Source of the DNA: Pseudomonas sp. Au-Pse12
GTDB lineage: Bacteria; Pseudomonadota; Gammaproteobacteria; Pseudomonadales; Pseudomonadaceae
DNA: 64,000 nt
Direction of reading: 5' to 3'
Assembly (NCBI RefSeq): GCF_021341665.1
Contig: NZ_JAJTTH010000009.1
Coordinates: 238,440-302,439, forward strand
Shown here: positions 16,701 to 24,507 of the stretch, in pieces
How the letters are laid out: the number at the start of each line of letters is the position of its first letter
Numbering within the stretch: position 1 is the first letter of the stretch
The notes under the pieces: generated by a model
Told to the model about the DNA's origin: nothing
The model's database searches: none
Seen by the model: only the letters and a program-made list of their open reading frames with translations
Program-made: the position numbers and the translations under genes

Positions 16701-17513
16701 ATGTCCGATTCCATTGTCCGCTCCGCGCTGTTCGTCCCCGGCAGCCGCCCCGAACGTTTCGCCAAGGCCCTGGCCAGTGGCGCCGATGCGGTGATCGTCG
16801 ATTTCGAGGACGCCGTCGAAGAACCCCTCAAGGTCCAGGCCCGCGAACAGCTGGGGCGCTTTCTGGTGGCGCAGCCCGCTGCCCGGGTCTGGGTCCGAAT
16901 CAACGCGCCGGAGCACCCGCAGCACGCGGCCGACCTGGCGTTCTGTCAGGCCCAGGCCGCAGTCACCGGCATGCTCCTGCCCAAAGTCGAAAGCGCGGCC
17001 CAGGTGGCGCGGGTGGCGGCCTGCGGCCGGCCGGTGTGGCCAATCATCGAGAGCGCCCGGGGCCTGCTGGCCCTGGCCGCGATCGCTGCGGCGCCCGGGG
17101 TCCAGCGCCTGTCGTTCGGCGGTCTGGACCTGGCCCTGGACCTCAACCTCAGCAGCGGTTCGGCGGCGGCGCAGTTCGCCCTGGACCAGGCGCGGCTGGC
17201 GTTGATCGTGCATTCCCGGGCGGCGGGGCTGCAGGCGCCGCTGGACGGCGTGTTCCCCGGAATTGCCGACAGCCCGGGCCTGGCGGCCTCGATCCGGCAC
17301 GCCTACGCCATGGGCTTTGCCGGCGCCCTGTGCATCCACCCGGCCCAGGTACCGGTGATTCATCAGGCGCTGGCCCCCAGTCCCGAGGAACTGGCCTGGG
17401 CCCGGCGGGTGGTGGAGGGCGGCCGCGACGGCGCCGGGGCGTATCAGGTTGACGGGCAGATGGTCGATGCCCCGGTGCTGCTGCGCGCCGAGCGCCTGCT
17501 GGCCCTGGCCTGA
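16701..17513 (+). CDS. ccl: (S)-citramalyl-CoA lyase (CitE/HpcH family)
   Basis: 270 aa. Splits (S)-citramalyl-CoA into pyruvate and acetyl-CoA, the last step of itaconate degradation. A TIM barrel of the CitE type: RSALFVPGSRPERFAKAL (CoA-binding start), VIVDFEDAVEE with metal/substrate acidic residues (34-40), and LSFGGLDLALDL. The ATG at 16701 follows AAGGAAC. A 74-nt gap separates it from ict, but no terminator is visible there. Matches PA0883. Confidence 0.87.
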   Translation: MSDSIVRSALFVPGSRPERFAKALASGADAVIVDFEDAVEEPLKVQAREQLGRFLVAQPAARVWVRINAPEHPQHAADLAFCQAQAAVTGMLLPKVESAAQVARVAACGRPVWPIIESARGLLALAAIAAAPGVQRLSFGGLDLALDLNLSSGSAAAQFALDQARLALIVHSRAAGLQAPLDGVFPGIADSPGLAASIRHAYAMGFAGALCIHPAQVPVIHQALAPSPEELAWARRVVEGGRDGAGAYQVDGQMVDAPVLLRAERLLALA

Positions 17514-17577
17514 AGCCGCTGCGCCCGGGCGGCGGGGCGAGTAGCATGGGCCGGTCTTTTCCTTCGTGAGGTGGCCC

Positions 17578-17625
17578 ATGCACAACCCGACAGCCAGCGT
17601 AAAAACCCTGAGCCCGCGGCGATGA
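17578..17625 (+). CDS. 15-codon minicistron overlapping the HD-domain gene
   Basis: Encodes MHNPTASVKTLSPRR and stops with TGA inside an ATGA overlap with the next ATG (17622). GTGAGG lies about 6 nt upstream of its ATG. It would couple translation into the HD gene, which itself has a weak ribosome-binding site. Alternatively the HD protein starts at an in-frame GTG at 17571. Confidence 0.35.
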   Translation: MHNPTASVKTLSPRR

Positions 17626-18056
17626 GCAGCCTGGAGCGCGCCATCGCGCTGGCCGCCGAGGCCCATGCCGGGCAAGTCGACAAGGGCGGCGCGCCCTACA
17701 TCCTGCACCCGCTGCGGGTCATGCTGCGCCTGACCCAGCCGGAGGCGCGCATCGTCGCGGTGCTGCACGATGTGCTGGAAGACAGCCCGATCACCCCGGA
17801 GCAATTGCGGCGCGAAGGTTTCAGCGAGGAAGTGCTGGCGGCGCTGCTGGCGCTGACCAAGGTGGAAGGCGAGGATTACCCGGCGTTCATCCGCCGCGCC
17901 GGGGTGAACCCCTTGGCGCGGCAGGTGAAGCTGGCGGACCTGGCGGAAAACAGCGACCTGTCGCGCATCCCCGAGCCTGGGCCCGAAGATGCGCGACGCC
18001 TGCAGAAGTACCAACAGGCCACGCACTACCTGAGGTCACTGGCGGCCGACGAATAA
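17622..18056 (+). CDS. Small HD-domain phosphohydrolase, RelA/SpoT-hydrolase-like
   Basis: 144 aa. Resembles a stand-alone SpoT-type HD domain: AIALAAEAHAGQVDKGGAPY, HPLRVMLRL, the HD pair in AVLHDVLEDSP, and VKLADLAENSD. Such small proteins can hydrolyse (p)ppGpp or related nucleotides, with Mn2+ bound by the His/Asp residues. There is no synthetase domain. It is the first gene of the block that separates ccl from the TRAP genes. Confidence 0.78.
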   Translation: MSSLERAIALAAEAHAGQVDKGGAPYILHPLRVMLRLTQPEARIVAVLHDVLEDSPITPEQLRREGFSEEVLAALLALTKVEGEDYPAFIRRAGVNPLARQVKLADLAENSDLSRIPEPGPEDARRLQKYQQATHYLRSLAADE

Positions 18057-18062
18057 GCGGGC

Positions 18063-18254
18063 TCAGGCCTGTTCGCCGTCGCTGAGCTCGCCGGCAAAGC
18101 CCCAATCGCTGTGCTCGATTTCCTGGATCACGATGTGCGTGTGCTCGGGTTTCTTGCCCAGTACCCGCACCAGCGATTCGGTGAATTCCTTGACCAGCTG
18201 GGCCTTCTGCTGGCGCGTGGCGCCCCGGGTGATCTGCAGATTGATGTAGGGCAT
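18063..18254 (-). CDS. 4-oxalocrotonate tautomerase family protein
   Basis: 63 aa, the normal length for the 4-OT family. After Met removal the catalytic Pro1 is followed by YINLQITRGATRQQK, and a conserved Arg lies in the SLVRVLGK helix. These enzymes interconvert unconjugated and conjugated 2-oxo acids. The ATG at 18254 is the only start that exposes the N-terminal proline. Physiological substrate unknown. Tail-to-tail with the HD gene, 6 nt apart. Confidence 0.85.
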   Translation of the reverse strand: MPYINLQITRGATRQQKAQLVKEFTESLVRVLGKKPEHTHIVIQEIEHSDWGFAGELSDGEQA

Positions 18255-18348
18255 GGATCGACGCTCCTCGGTGATGGCGCATGGCCGGATGAGCGCGCAG
18301 CCTACGACAGCCGCGGCCCTACCGGCCAGCCATGCAACCGGGCGGCGA

Positions 18349-18678
18349 TCAGTTGCTGTAGCTGGACAGCGCCACTTCGGCGGTGCGCGCCGGCGGCTTG
18401 CGCCCACGGGTGCGCCAATGTTCGATCAGCGCCCGACCATGGGCCAGGCCGGCCTGCAGCGCGGCTTCGGTGCTGGCGTAGTCGTTGCCGTAGGGCGGGC
18501 AGGCGAAGTGCACGGAAAAGCACGGGTGCTGGCCGTGGCCGGTGAGCCGGCCGACGTAGCTGTAGCTGGCGCCGGACTGATGGGCGTACAGGCTCGGCGA
18601 GCTGGGCTCACGGATGATCATCACGTAGATGTCATGGTCGAATTGGGTGTCTTGGTACCAACTGCTAGAAGAATCCAT
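18349..18678 (-). CDS. Hypothetical protein, 109 aa
   Basis: I do not recognise the family. The protein is soluble, with FDHDIYVMIIREPSSPSLYAHQ near the start and a helical C-terminus rich in Ala/Arg; no signal peptide or TM helix. The start at 18678 is well supported by AAGGAGGTGGAAC immediately upstream. It lies downstream of the amidase gene on the same strand (62-nt gap). Confidence 0.65.
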   Translation of the reverse strand: MDSSSSWYQDTQFDHDIYVMIIREPSSPSLYAHQSGASYSYVGRLTGHGQHPCFSVHFACPPYGNDYASTEAALQAGLAHGRALIEHWRTRGRKPPARTAEVALSSYSN

Positions 18679-18740
18679 GTTCCACCTCCTTGTCCGTAAA
18701 GCGACGCTGTCTTGGGGCGTCAGCGGGTTGTTCAGTGCGG

Positions 18741-20189
18741 TCACGCCCGCGGGGCGTCGTGTAGCCCGTGGGGCTGGGCGAACAGCCCCTCGGGCAGCAA
18801 TTTTTCCAGGGCCCGGGCGGCCCGCAGCACCAGTTCATCACGGCCGAAGCGGGCCACGATCTGCAGGCCGATGGGCAAGCCCGCGGCGCTCAGGCCGCAG
18901 GGCATGCTCAGCGCCGGCTGGCGGCTGAAGTTGAACGGGAAGGTGGTGGGCTGCCACATCGCGCTGATCTGCTCCGGCCAGTCCGGTGGCAGCTGGCGTT
19001 CCACGGCGAACGGCTCGATCACGGCGGTCGGGGTCAGCAGCAGGTCGTAGTCACCGAGAAAAGCATGCAGCTGCTGCGCGACCTGATGCCGTTCCTGTAT
19101 CGCGCAGGCGTAGTCCAGGGCGCTGAGCTGGCGCGCCCGTACCTGGCACTGCTGGATAAAGTCGCCCAGCAAATGCTGGCGCTCGGCAGGTACCTCCTGG
19201 GCCGCGGCGCTGGCCGCTTCCACCGGCCAGGCCCGCAGGTAGTTGGGCGCGGGCTGGCCGATATCCGGCGAAGCCTGGACCACGCTGGCCCCGGCCTGTT
19301 GCAGCAACCGGGCGGCGGCCAGGCAACTGGCGGCAATCTGTGGGTCGACATGGGCGGCATGCCCCAGGTCGGGGCTGAAGGCGATGCGCAGGCCGGCCAC
19401 GCCGTCCTCGATATGCCTGAGGAACGCCTGCGCCGGGCGGGGCCAGGCGAAGGGCTCGTCAGGCTCGTGGTGGCTCATCAGTTCCAGCAGCAGGGCGATA
19501 TCGCGTACATGCCGGGCAATCGGCCCTTCGGCGGACAGGCCACCGGGGTCGATGCTCGGGCTGGCGGACACCAGGCCATGGCTGGGCTTGAAACCAATCA
19601 CCCCGCAAAAGCTCGCCGGGGTGCGGATCGACCCGGCAGCGTCGTTGCCGGTGGCCGCCGGCGCGTAACCCGCAGCCACCGCGGCGGTGCTGCCGCCACT
19701 GCTGCCACCGGCATGCAGGGCCAGGTTCCAGGGGTTGCGGGTGATGCCGGTCAGCGGGCTGTCGGTGAGTGGCGTGGTGGCCAGCTCCGGCAGGGTGGTC
19801 TTGGCGATAAAGATCGCCCCGGCCTCGCGCAGCCGCGCCACCAGGGCGCTGTCGTGCTGTTGTGGCGGGCGTCCGGCCAGGGCCCTGGAGCCGTTGCAGG
19901 TGTGCCAGCCCTGAATGTCGTGGTTGTCCTTGACCAGAATCGCAATGCCGTCGAGCCGGCCCATGGGCTGCCCGGCCGCCCAGCGCGCGGTGGACGCCTG
20001 GGCGGCCAGCAGCGCGGCCTGATCCTGGCGTTCGCAGAGCGCGTTGAGCTGCGGCTCATGGCGCTCGATCTGCGCCAGGAGCGCCTGCAGCACGTCCACC
20101 GGGGTGAACTGCTGGCTGGCAAAACCACGCAGCAGTGCCTCGATCGACTGCTGGTGCAGCGCCGCTTGGCTGGAAGTGGGCAACGACAT
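18741..20189 (-). CDS. Amidase-signature family enzyme
   Basis: 482 aa. The Ser-cisSer-Lys triad is readable: Lys87 in AILVKDNHD, cis-Ser163 in HAGGSSGGSTAA, and nucleophile Ser187 in GNDAAGSIRTPA. The spacing of 24 between the two serines equals that of other family members. It hydrolyses an amide bond, but the substrate cannot be predicted. Its neighbour on the same strand is a polyamine-type binding protein, so an N-acylated amine or amino-acid derivative is a reasonable guess. Confidence 0.85.
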   Translation of the reverse strand: MSLPTSSQAALHQQSIEALLRGFASQQFTPVDVLQALLAQIERHEPQLNALCERQDQAALLAAQASTARWAAGQPMGRLDGIAILVKDNHDIQGWHTCNGSRALAGRPPQQHDSALVARLREAGAIFIAKTTLPELATTPLTDSPLTGITRNPWNLALHAGGSSGGSTAAVAAGYAPAATGNDAAGSIRTPASFCGVIGFKPSHGLVSASPSIDPGGLSAEGPIARHVRDIALLLELMSHHEPDEPFAWPRPAQAFLRHIEDGVAGLRIAFSPDLGHAAHVDPQIAASCLAAARLLQQAGASVVQASPDIGQPAPNYLRAWPVEAASAAAQEVPAERQHLLGDFIQQCQVRARQLSALDYACAIQERHQVAQQLHAFLGDYDLLLTPTAVIEPFAVERQLPPDWPEQISAMWQPTTFPFNFSRQPALSMPCGLSAAGLPIGLQIVARFGRDELVLRAARALEKLLPEGLFAQPHGLHDAPRA

Positions 20190-20294
20190 ATTCGACTCTT
20201 TGTTCAGGCACGCCGGGCGCGGGCTGCGCCACGGCGTGGGAGGGCTGCATGGACGCCGTTGGCGACGTCCTGGCGGGCCCTCGGGGTGAGTGAC

Positions 20295-21416
20295 TCAGCG
20301 GCCACTGGTGACCTTGACCCAGGTCCGGGTACGGGTGCGTTCGGCCTTGGCCGGCAACGGTGCCAGGGGGTACAGGCGGGTCATGGTCTCGGCGCTGGGG
20401 AACAGGTCCGGGTTGTCCAGCAGCGACTGCTGGATGAACGGCTTGGAATCGGTCACGCCGTTGGGGTAGCCGACATAGTTGCTGATGGAAGCGATCACTT
20501 TGGGCTCCATCAGGTAATTGAGAAAGGCGTGGGCGGTGTCCACGTGCTTGGCGCCGGCGGGGATGGCCACGGTGTCGATCCACACCAGGGTGCCTTCCTT
20601 GGGAATGCGCATTTCGATGTGCACGCCGTTCTTGGCTTCGTTGGCGCGGTTGGCCGCCTGCAGGAAACCGCCGGAATAACCCACCGCCACGCAGATGTTG
20701 CCGTTGGCGATATCACCCATCCACTTGGCGCTGTGGAAGTAGCGCACGTAAGGACGCAGCTTGAGCAGCAGGGCCTCGGCCTTGCGGTAGTCCTCGGGGT
20801 TCTGGCTGTTGGGGTCCAGGCCCAGGTAGTGCAGGGCCAGGGGCAGCATTTCGGCCGGCGAGTCGAGGAAGGTCACGCCGCACTGGCTGAGCTTCTTCAG
20901 GTTCTCTTCCTTGAACACCAGGTCCCAGCTGTTGACCGGCGCGTCGGTGCCCAGCAGTTCCTGGACCTTGTCGCGGTTGTAGCCGATCAGGTTGGTGCCC
21001 CACATGTAGGGGATCACGTAGCGGTTGCCCGGGTCGCTCTGCTCCAGCAGCTTCATCACCGCCGGGTCGAGGTTTTTCCAGTTCGGCAGTTGGCCGCGGT
21101 CCAGGGGCTGGAAGGCCCCGGCGGTGATCTGCTTGCTGACGAAACCGCTGGAAGGCACCACCACGTCGTAGCCGCTGTTGCCGGTCAGCAGCTTGGCTTC
21201 GAGCACTTCGTTGCTTTCGAAGATGTCGTACTTGACCTTGATCCCGCTGCCGGACTGGAAGTCCTTGATGGTGTTGGGGGCAATGTATTCCGACCAGTTG
21301 AAGATGTTCACCGTGCGCTCGGGGGCGGCGTGGGCGCTGAAGCTGGCGGTCAGGGCCAGGGCGCTCAGGGAGCAGCTCAGGGCCAGGCGGGTGAGGGCGG
21401 TATGCAGCGATTTCAT
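20295..21416 (-). CDS. Periplasmic polyamine-binding protein (PotF/SpuD-like), orphan
   Basis: 373 aa. Signal peptide ending SFSAHA, then ERTVNIFNWSEYIAP, the standard opening of PotD/PotF/SpuD solute-binding proteins. GTNLIGYN and DTVAIPAGAKHVDTA are also typical. The ATG at 21416 has GGAG 8 nt upstream. No ATPase or permease gene is nearby, so it must use a transporter encoded elsewhere or serve as a sensor. It is flanked by an amidase and an AraC regulator in the same orientation. Confidence 0.85.
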   Translation of the reverse strand: MKSLHTALTRLALSCSLSALALTASFSAHAAPERTVNIFNWSEYIAPNTIKDFQSGSGIKVKYDIFESNEVLEAKLLTGNSGYDVVVPSSGFVSKQITAGAFQPLDRGQLPNWKNLDPAVMKLLEQSDPGNRYVIPYMWGTNLIGYNRDKVQELLGTDAPVNSWDLVFKEENLKKLSQCGVTFLDSPAEMLPLALHYLGLDPNSQNPEDYRKAEALLLKLRPYVRYFHSAKWMGDIANGNICVAVGYSGGFLQAANRANEAKNGVHIEMRIPKEGTLVWIDTVAIPAGAKHVDTAHAFLNYLMEPKVIASISNYVGYPNGVTDSKPFIQQSLLDNPDLFPSAETMTRLYPLAPLPAKAERTRTRTWVKVTSGR

Positions 21417-21522
21417 CTGACAACTCCATGTCTGAAATGAGCGGGGCCTTCCGGGGGAGTCATTCTTGGCCGGATGGCGCCCAGAGAGAATGTTGGGAAC
21501 GGTCAATAGGGGATATTTAGCG

Positions 21523-22554
21523 TCAATCTTCAGCACAGTCCGAGAGCGGGCCGAGCTGGCCGGCCAACTGCCGGAAACGCCCTGGCGCGACGCCGCTCCA
21601 GCGCTGGAAGGCGTGGCGGAAACTCGCGGTTTCCTTGAAGCCCAGGGCTTCGGCGATGCGGTAGATGGGCAGGCTGTGCTGGCCCAGCAACTGTTGCGCG
21701 CGGGCATAGCGCAGCTCGTCCAGCAGTTGCTGGTAGCTGGTGTCCTGGGCCCGCAGGCGCCGGCGCAGGGTGCTTGGGGAGCAGTGCACCTGACGCGCCA
21801 GGCTGTCGAAATCCGGCACCGCGTGCAGCTGTTCGTTGAGGATGCGCCGCACCTGATCGATCCAGGTCGGCCGCGCGCTGAGTTCCTCGTTGAGACGGAT
21901 GCAGCGTTGCAGCATGTCGTTCTGGGTCACCAGGTCTGCCAGGGGCAGGCGCCGGTCCAGCCATTCCGGATCGAAGCCGATGGCATTGCGCCCGGCATTG
22001 AAGCGTACCGGGCAGTTGAAGGCCTGCTCGTAGCTGTCCAGGTAGGGTTGCGGCGGGTGCTTGAGGTGCACCTCGCGCAGCGGCAGCGTGCAGCCCAGCA
22101 GGTCCTGGCAGGTGACCCGGTAGGACGACATGCAGAAGTCGGTGTTGAACACTTCGAGCTCGCTTTCGCTGTACTGGTCGGCGGTGAGCCAGGCCAGGCC
22201 GTCGCGCAGCTCCAGGTCGAGGTGGAAGAAGGTGCCCAGCAGCAAGGGGTAGCGCAGCGCCAGGGACCAGCCTTCGCGCAGCGTGGCGCTGGTCAGCAGG
22301 GTCAGGCCGAACATGCCGTAGGCGCTGATGTGCAGGTTGCGCCCCAGCACCAGCCCCAGGTCCTGGCGAAACTGCACGGCGTTGCTGAACACGCGCATTT
22401 CCTGGCTGATGTTGATCAGGCTGTTGGGCAGTTCCAGGTCCGCCAGCTGGATGCCGCTGCCCTCCAGCAGCACGTCGGCGGGCACATCGCTGTCACGAAA
22501 GGCGTCCAGCACCGCTTGAGTGGTATGCAGGGTAGTCAGGCGAAGAGCGGCCAT
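21523..22554 (-). CDS. AraC-family regulator with OruR/ArgR-type N-terminal domain
   Basis: 343 aa. The N-terminal ligand domain (about 15-200: ILLEGSG-type start, SAYGMFGLTLLTSATLREG) is the one seen in Pseudomonas AraC regulators of ornithine and other amino-acid pathways. The C-terminal double HTH (about 240-335) includes SLARQVHCSPSTLRRRL and RIAEALGFKETASFRHAFQRWSG. The ATG at 22554 is chosen at the domain start. It probably controls the adjacent binding protein and amidase. Confidence 0.82.
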   Translation of the reverse strand: MAALRLTTLHTTQAVLDAFRDSDVPADVLLEGSGIQLADLELPNSLINISQEMRVFSNAVQFRQDLGLVLGRNLHISAYGMFGLTLLTSATLREGWSLALRYPLLLGTFFHLDLELRDGLAWLTADQYSESELEVFNTDFCMSSYRVTCQDLLGCTLPLREVHLKHPPQPYLDSYEQAFNCPVRFNAGRNAIGFDPEWLDRRLPLADLVTQNDMLQRCIRLNEELSARPTWIDQVRRILNEQLHAVPDFDSLARQVHCSPSTLRRRLRAQDTSYQQLLDELRYARAQQLLGQHSLPIYRIAEALGFKETASFRHAFQRWSGVAPGRFRQLAGQLGPLSDCAED

Positions 22555-22622
22555 CGGCGATCTCAAGGTGATATCGGGAGGCGTGACTTTAGGGGTTACG
22601 CGCCCGCGGTTCAATTGCCCCC

Positions 22623-22710
22623 TGTAGGCGCGGGCTCGCCAGCGAAGGCGTCGGCGAGGGCGGTGCAAGGCTTGAGGGCCTGTTCACCGGCAAGCCGGCG
22701 CCTGCACAGG
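22623..22710. repeat. REP-type palindromic repeat pair
   Basis: Starts TGTAGGCGCGGGCTCGCCAG and ends with inverse-oriented CACCGGCAAGCCGGCGCCTG. It sits exactly between the AraC gene and the TRAP promoter, at the right-hand junction of the block that splits the itaconate locus. Confidence 0.7.
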
Positions 22711-22752
22711 GAGGGGCGTTCGGCGGGGGTGAACGCGGGTATCAAAAATTCG

Positions 22753-22767
22753 AAATTCTCTATACGC
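22753..22767. promoter_or_regulatory. Second copy of the itaconate-locus operator, upstream of the TRAP operon
   Basis: AAATTCTCTATACGC matches 14 of 15 bases of the sequence at 11945-11959 before ich. Both are followed about 24 nt later by CATCAC and then by the start codon at a similar distance. This is direct sequence evidence for co-regulation by the LysR protein despite 5.3 kb of intervening genes. Confidence 0.6.
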
Positions 22768-22817
22768 CGCGCCTTGGGCACTCTGCCTGTCATCACAACA
22801 ATAAAAGGGTGACGTCC

Positions 22818-23819
22818 ATGTTCAAGCTCTCTCGAGCGCTGTTCTGCGCGGCTGCATTGTTCGCTGCCGGGCTGGCCCAGGCCGCCGAATCCACCGGCAA
22901 CCCGATCATCATCAAGTTCGCCCACGTGGTGGCCGAGAACACCCCCAAGGGCCAGGGTGCGCTGCTGTTCAAGAAACTCGCCGAGGAACGCCTGCCGGGG
23001 CGGGTCAAGGTCGAGGTCTATCCCAACTCGTCGCTGTTCGGCGATGGCAAGGAAATGGAGGCGCTGCTGCTGGGGGACGTGCAGATGCTGGCGCCGTCCC
23101 TGGCCAAGTTCGAGCAGTACACCCGGCAGATCCAGATCTACGACCTGCCGTTCCTGTTCGATGACCTGGCGGCGGTGGACCGCTTCCAGGCCGCCGAGGG
23201 CAAGCAGCTGCTGACCGCCATGCAGGGCAAGGGCATTCTCGGCCTGGCCTACTGGCACAACGGCCTGAAGCAGCTGTCGGCCAACAAGCCCCTGCACGAG
23301 CCCAAGGACGCCCGCGGCCTGAAGTTCCGCGTGCAGGCTTCCAGCGTGCTCGAAGAGCAGTTCAAGGCGCTGCGCGCCAACCCGCGCAAGATGAGTTTCG
23401 CCGAGGTCTACCAGGGCCTGCAGACCGGCACCGTCAACGGCACCGAGAACACCTGGTCGAACTATGAAAGCCAGAAGGTCAACGAGGTGCAGAAGTACTT
23501 CACCGAGTCCAACCACGGCTTGATCGACTACATGGTGATCACCAACGCGAGCTTCTGGAACGGCCTGCCGGCGGATGTGCGCGGCGAGCTGGAAGCGATC
23601 ATGGCCGAGGTGTCGCTGGAGGTGAACAGGCAGGCCGAAGCCCTGAACCAGAGCGCCAGGCAGAAGATCGTCGACGCCAGGACCAGTGAAATCATCGCGC
23701 TCAGCGGGCAGCAGCGCCAGGCCTGGCGCGACAGCATGCGCCCGGTGTGGAGCCAGTTCGAGGCGCAGATCGGCGCCGACCTGATCAAGGCCGCCGACGC
23801 CGCCAACCAGCGCCACTGA
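22818..23819 (+). CDS. dctP: TRAP transporter periplasmic binding protein DctP (itaconate/C4-C5 dicarboxylate)
   Basis: 333 aa. Signal peptide ending AQAAE, then IIIKFAHVVAENTPKGQGALLFKK, typical of DctP. The carboxylate-binding Arg lies in DARGLKFRVQASSV, and NGTENTWSNYES is also characteristic. It captures a dicarboxylate in the periplasm for sodium-driven uptake through DctQM. P. aeruginosa PA0884 occupies this role beside the itaconate genes. The ATG at 22818 follows the shared operator. Confidence 0.88.
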   Translation: MFKLSRALFCAAALFAAGLAQAAESTGNPIIIKFAHVVAENTPKGQGALLFKKLAEERLPGRVKVEVYPNSSLFGDGKEMEALLLGDVQMLAPSLAKFEQYTRQIQIYDLPFLFDDLAAVDRFQAAEGKQLLTAMQGKGILGLAYWHNGLKQLSANKPLHEPKDARGLKFRVQASSVLEEQFKALRANPRKMSFAEVYQGLQTGTVNGTENTWSNYESQKVNEVQKYFTESNHGLIDYMVITNASFWNGLPADVRGELEAIMAEVSLEVNRQAEALNQSARQKIVDARTSEIIALSGQQRQAWRDSMRPVWSQFEAQIGADLIKAADAANQRH

Positions 23820-23874
23820 ATGCCCTCTGGCCGTCCCGCTGCGGACGGTCCCGCCCGTTTTGCGAGGTATCTCT

Positions 23875-24507
23875 ATGCAGTCCCTGAGACGTATCTGGGA
23901 GCACCTGGAGGAGGGCCTGATTGCCCTGCTGCTGGCGACCATGACCCTGGTGACCTTTGTCTACGTGATGCTCAACAACATCTACACGCTGTTCTTTGCC
24001 CTGGCCGATCGCTGGGCGGCCAGCAGCGCCTTCTTCAATGCCCTGGGCGACATCAGCATGGGCCTGGCCCAGGACATGACCTGGAGCGTGGCGCTGACCA
24101 AGGCACTGTTCGGCTGGCTGATCTTCTTCGGCATGTCCTATGGCGTGCGCACGGCCGGGCACCTGGGGGTGGACGCCCTGGTGCGCCTGACCCCGCGCCC
24201 GGTGCAGCGCTACCTGGCGCTGCTGGCCTGCCTGTGCTGCCTGCTGTATGCCGGGCTGTTCATGGTGGCCAGCTTCAAGTGGCTGAGCGCGATCATGGCC
24301 GCCCATATCGGCGCCGAAGACCTGGACCGTTTCGGCATCCGGGTCAGCCACATCGTGGTGATCGTGCCCATCGGCTTCGCCCTGGTGCTGCTGCGCTACC
24401 TGGAAATCTTCTACCGCCTCTTCACCCGCCGGCAGGTCGGCCTGGGCCTGGCCGACGAGGCGGGCGAGGCCAGCAAACTGGCGGGCAGCCATGAGGAGCG
24501 TCACTGA
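23875..24507 (+). CDS. dctQ: TRAP transporter small permease DctQ
   Basis: 210 aa with four predicted TM helices (about 14-36, 78-98, 113-135 and 161-181). WLIFFGMSYGVRTAGHLGVD is the DctQ signature loop. It bridges the binding protein and the large membrane subunit. The stop overlaps the dctM start as TGATG, so translation is coupled. Confidence 0.87.
   Translation: MQSLRRIWEHLEEGLIALLLATMTLVTFVYVMLNNIYTLFFALADRWAASSAFFNALGDISMGLAQDMTWSVALTKALFGWLIFFGMSYGVRTAGHLGVDALVRLTPRPVQRYLALLACLCCLLYAGLFMVASFKWLSAIMAAHIGAEDLDRFGIRVSHIVVIVPIGFALVLLRYLEIFYRLFTRRQVGLGLADEAGEASKLAGSHEERH

Noticed and set aside
18768..21440. 890-codon + strand ORF opposite the amidase and binding protein
   Set aside because: Shadow of two genes with intact catalytic and signal motifs on the minus strand.
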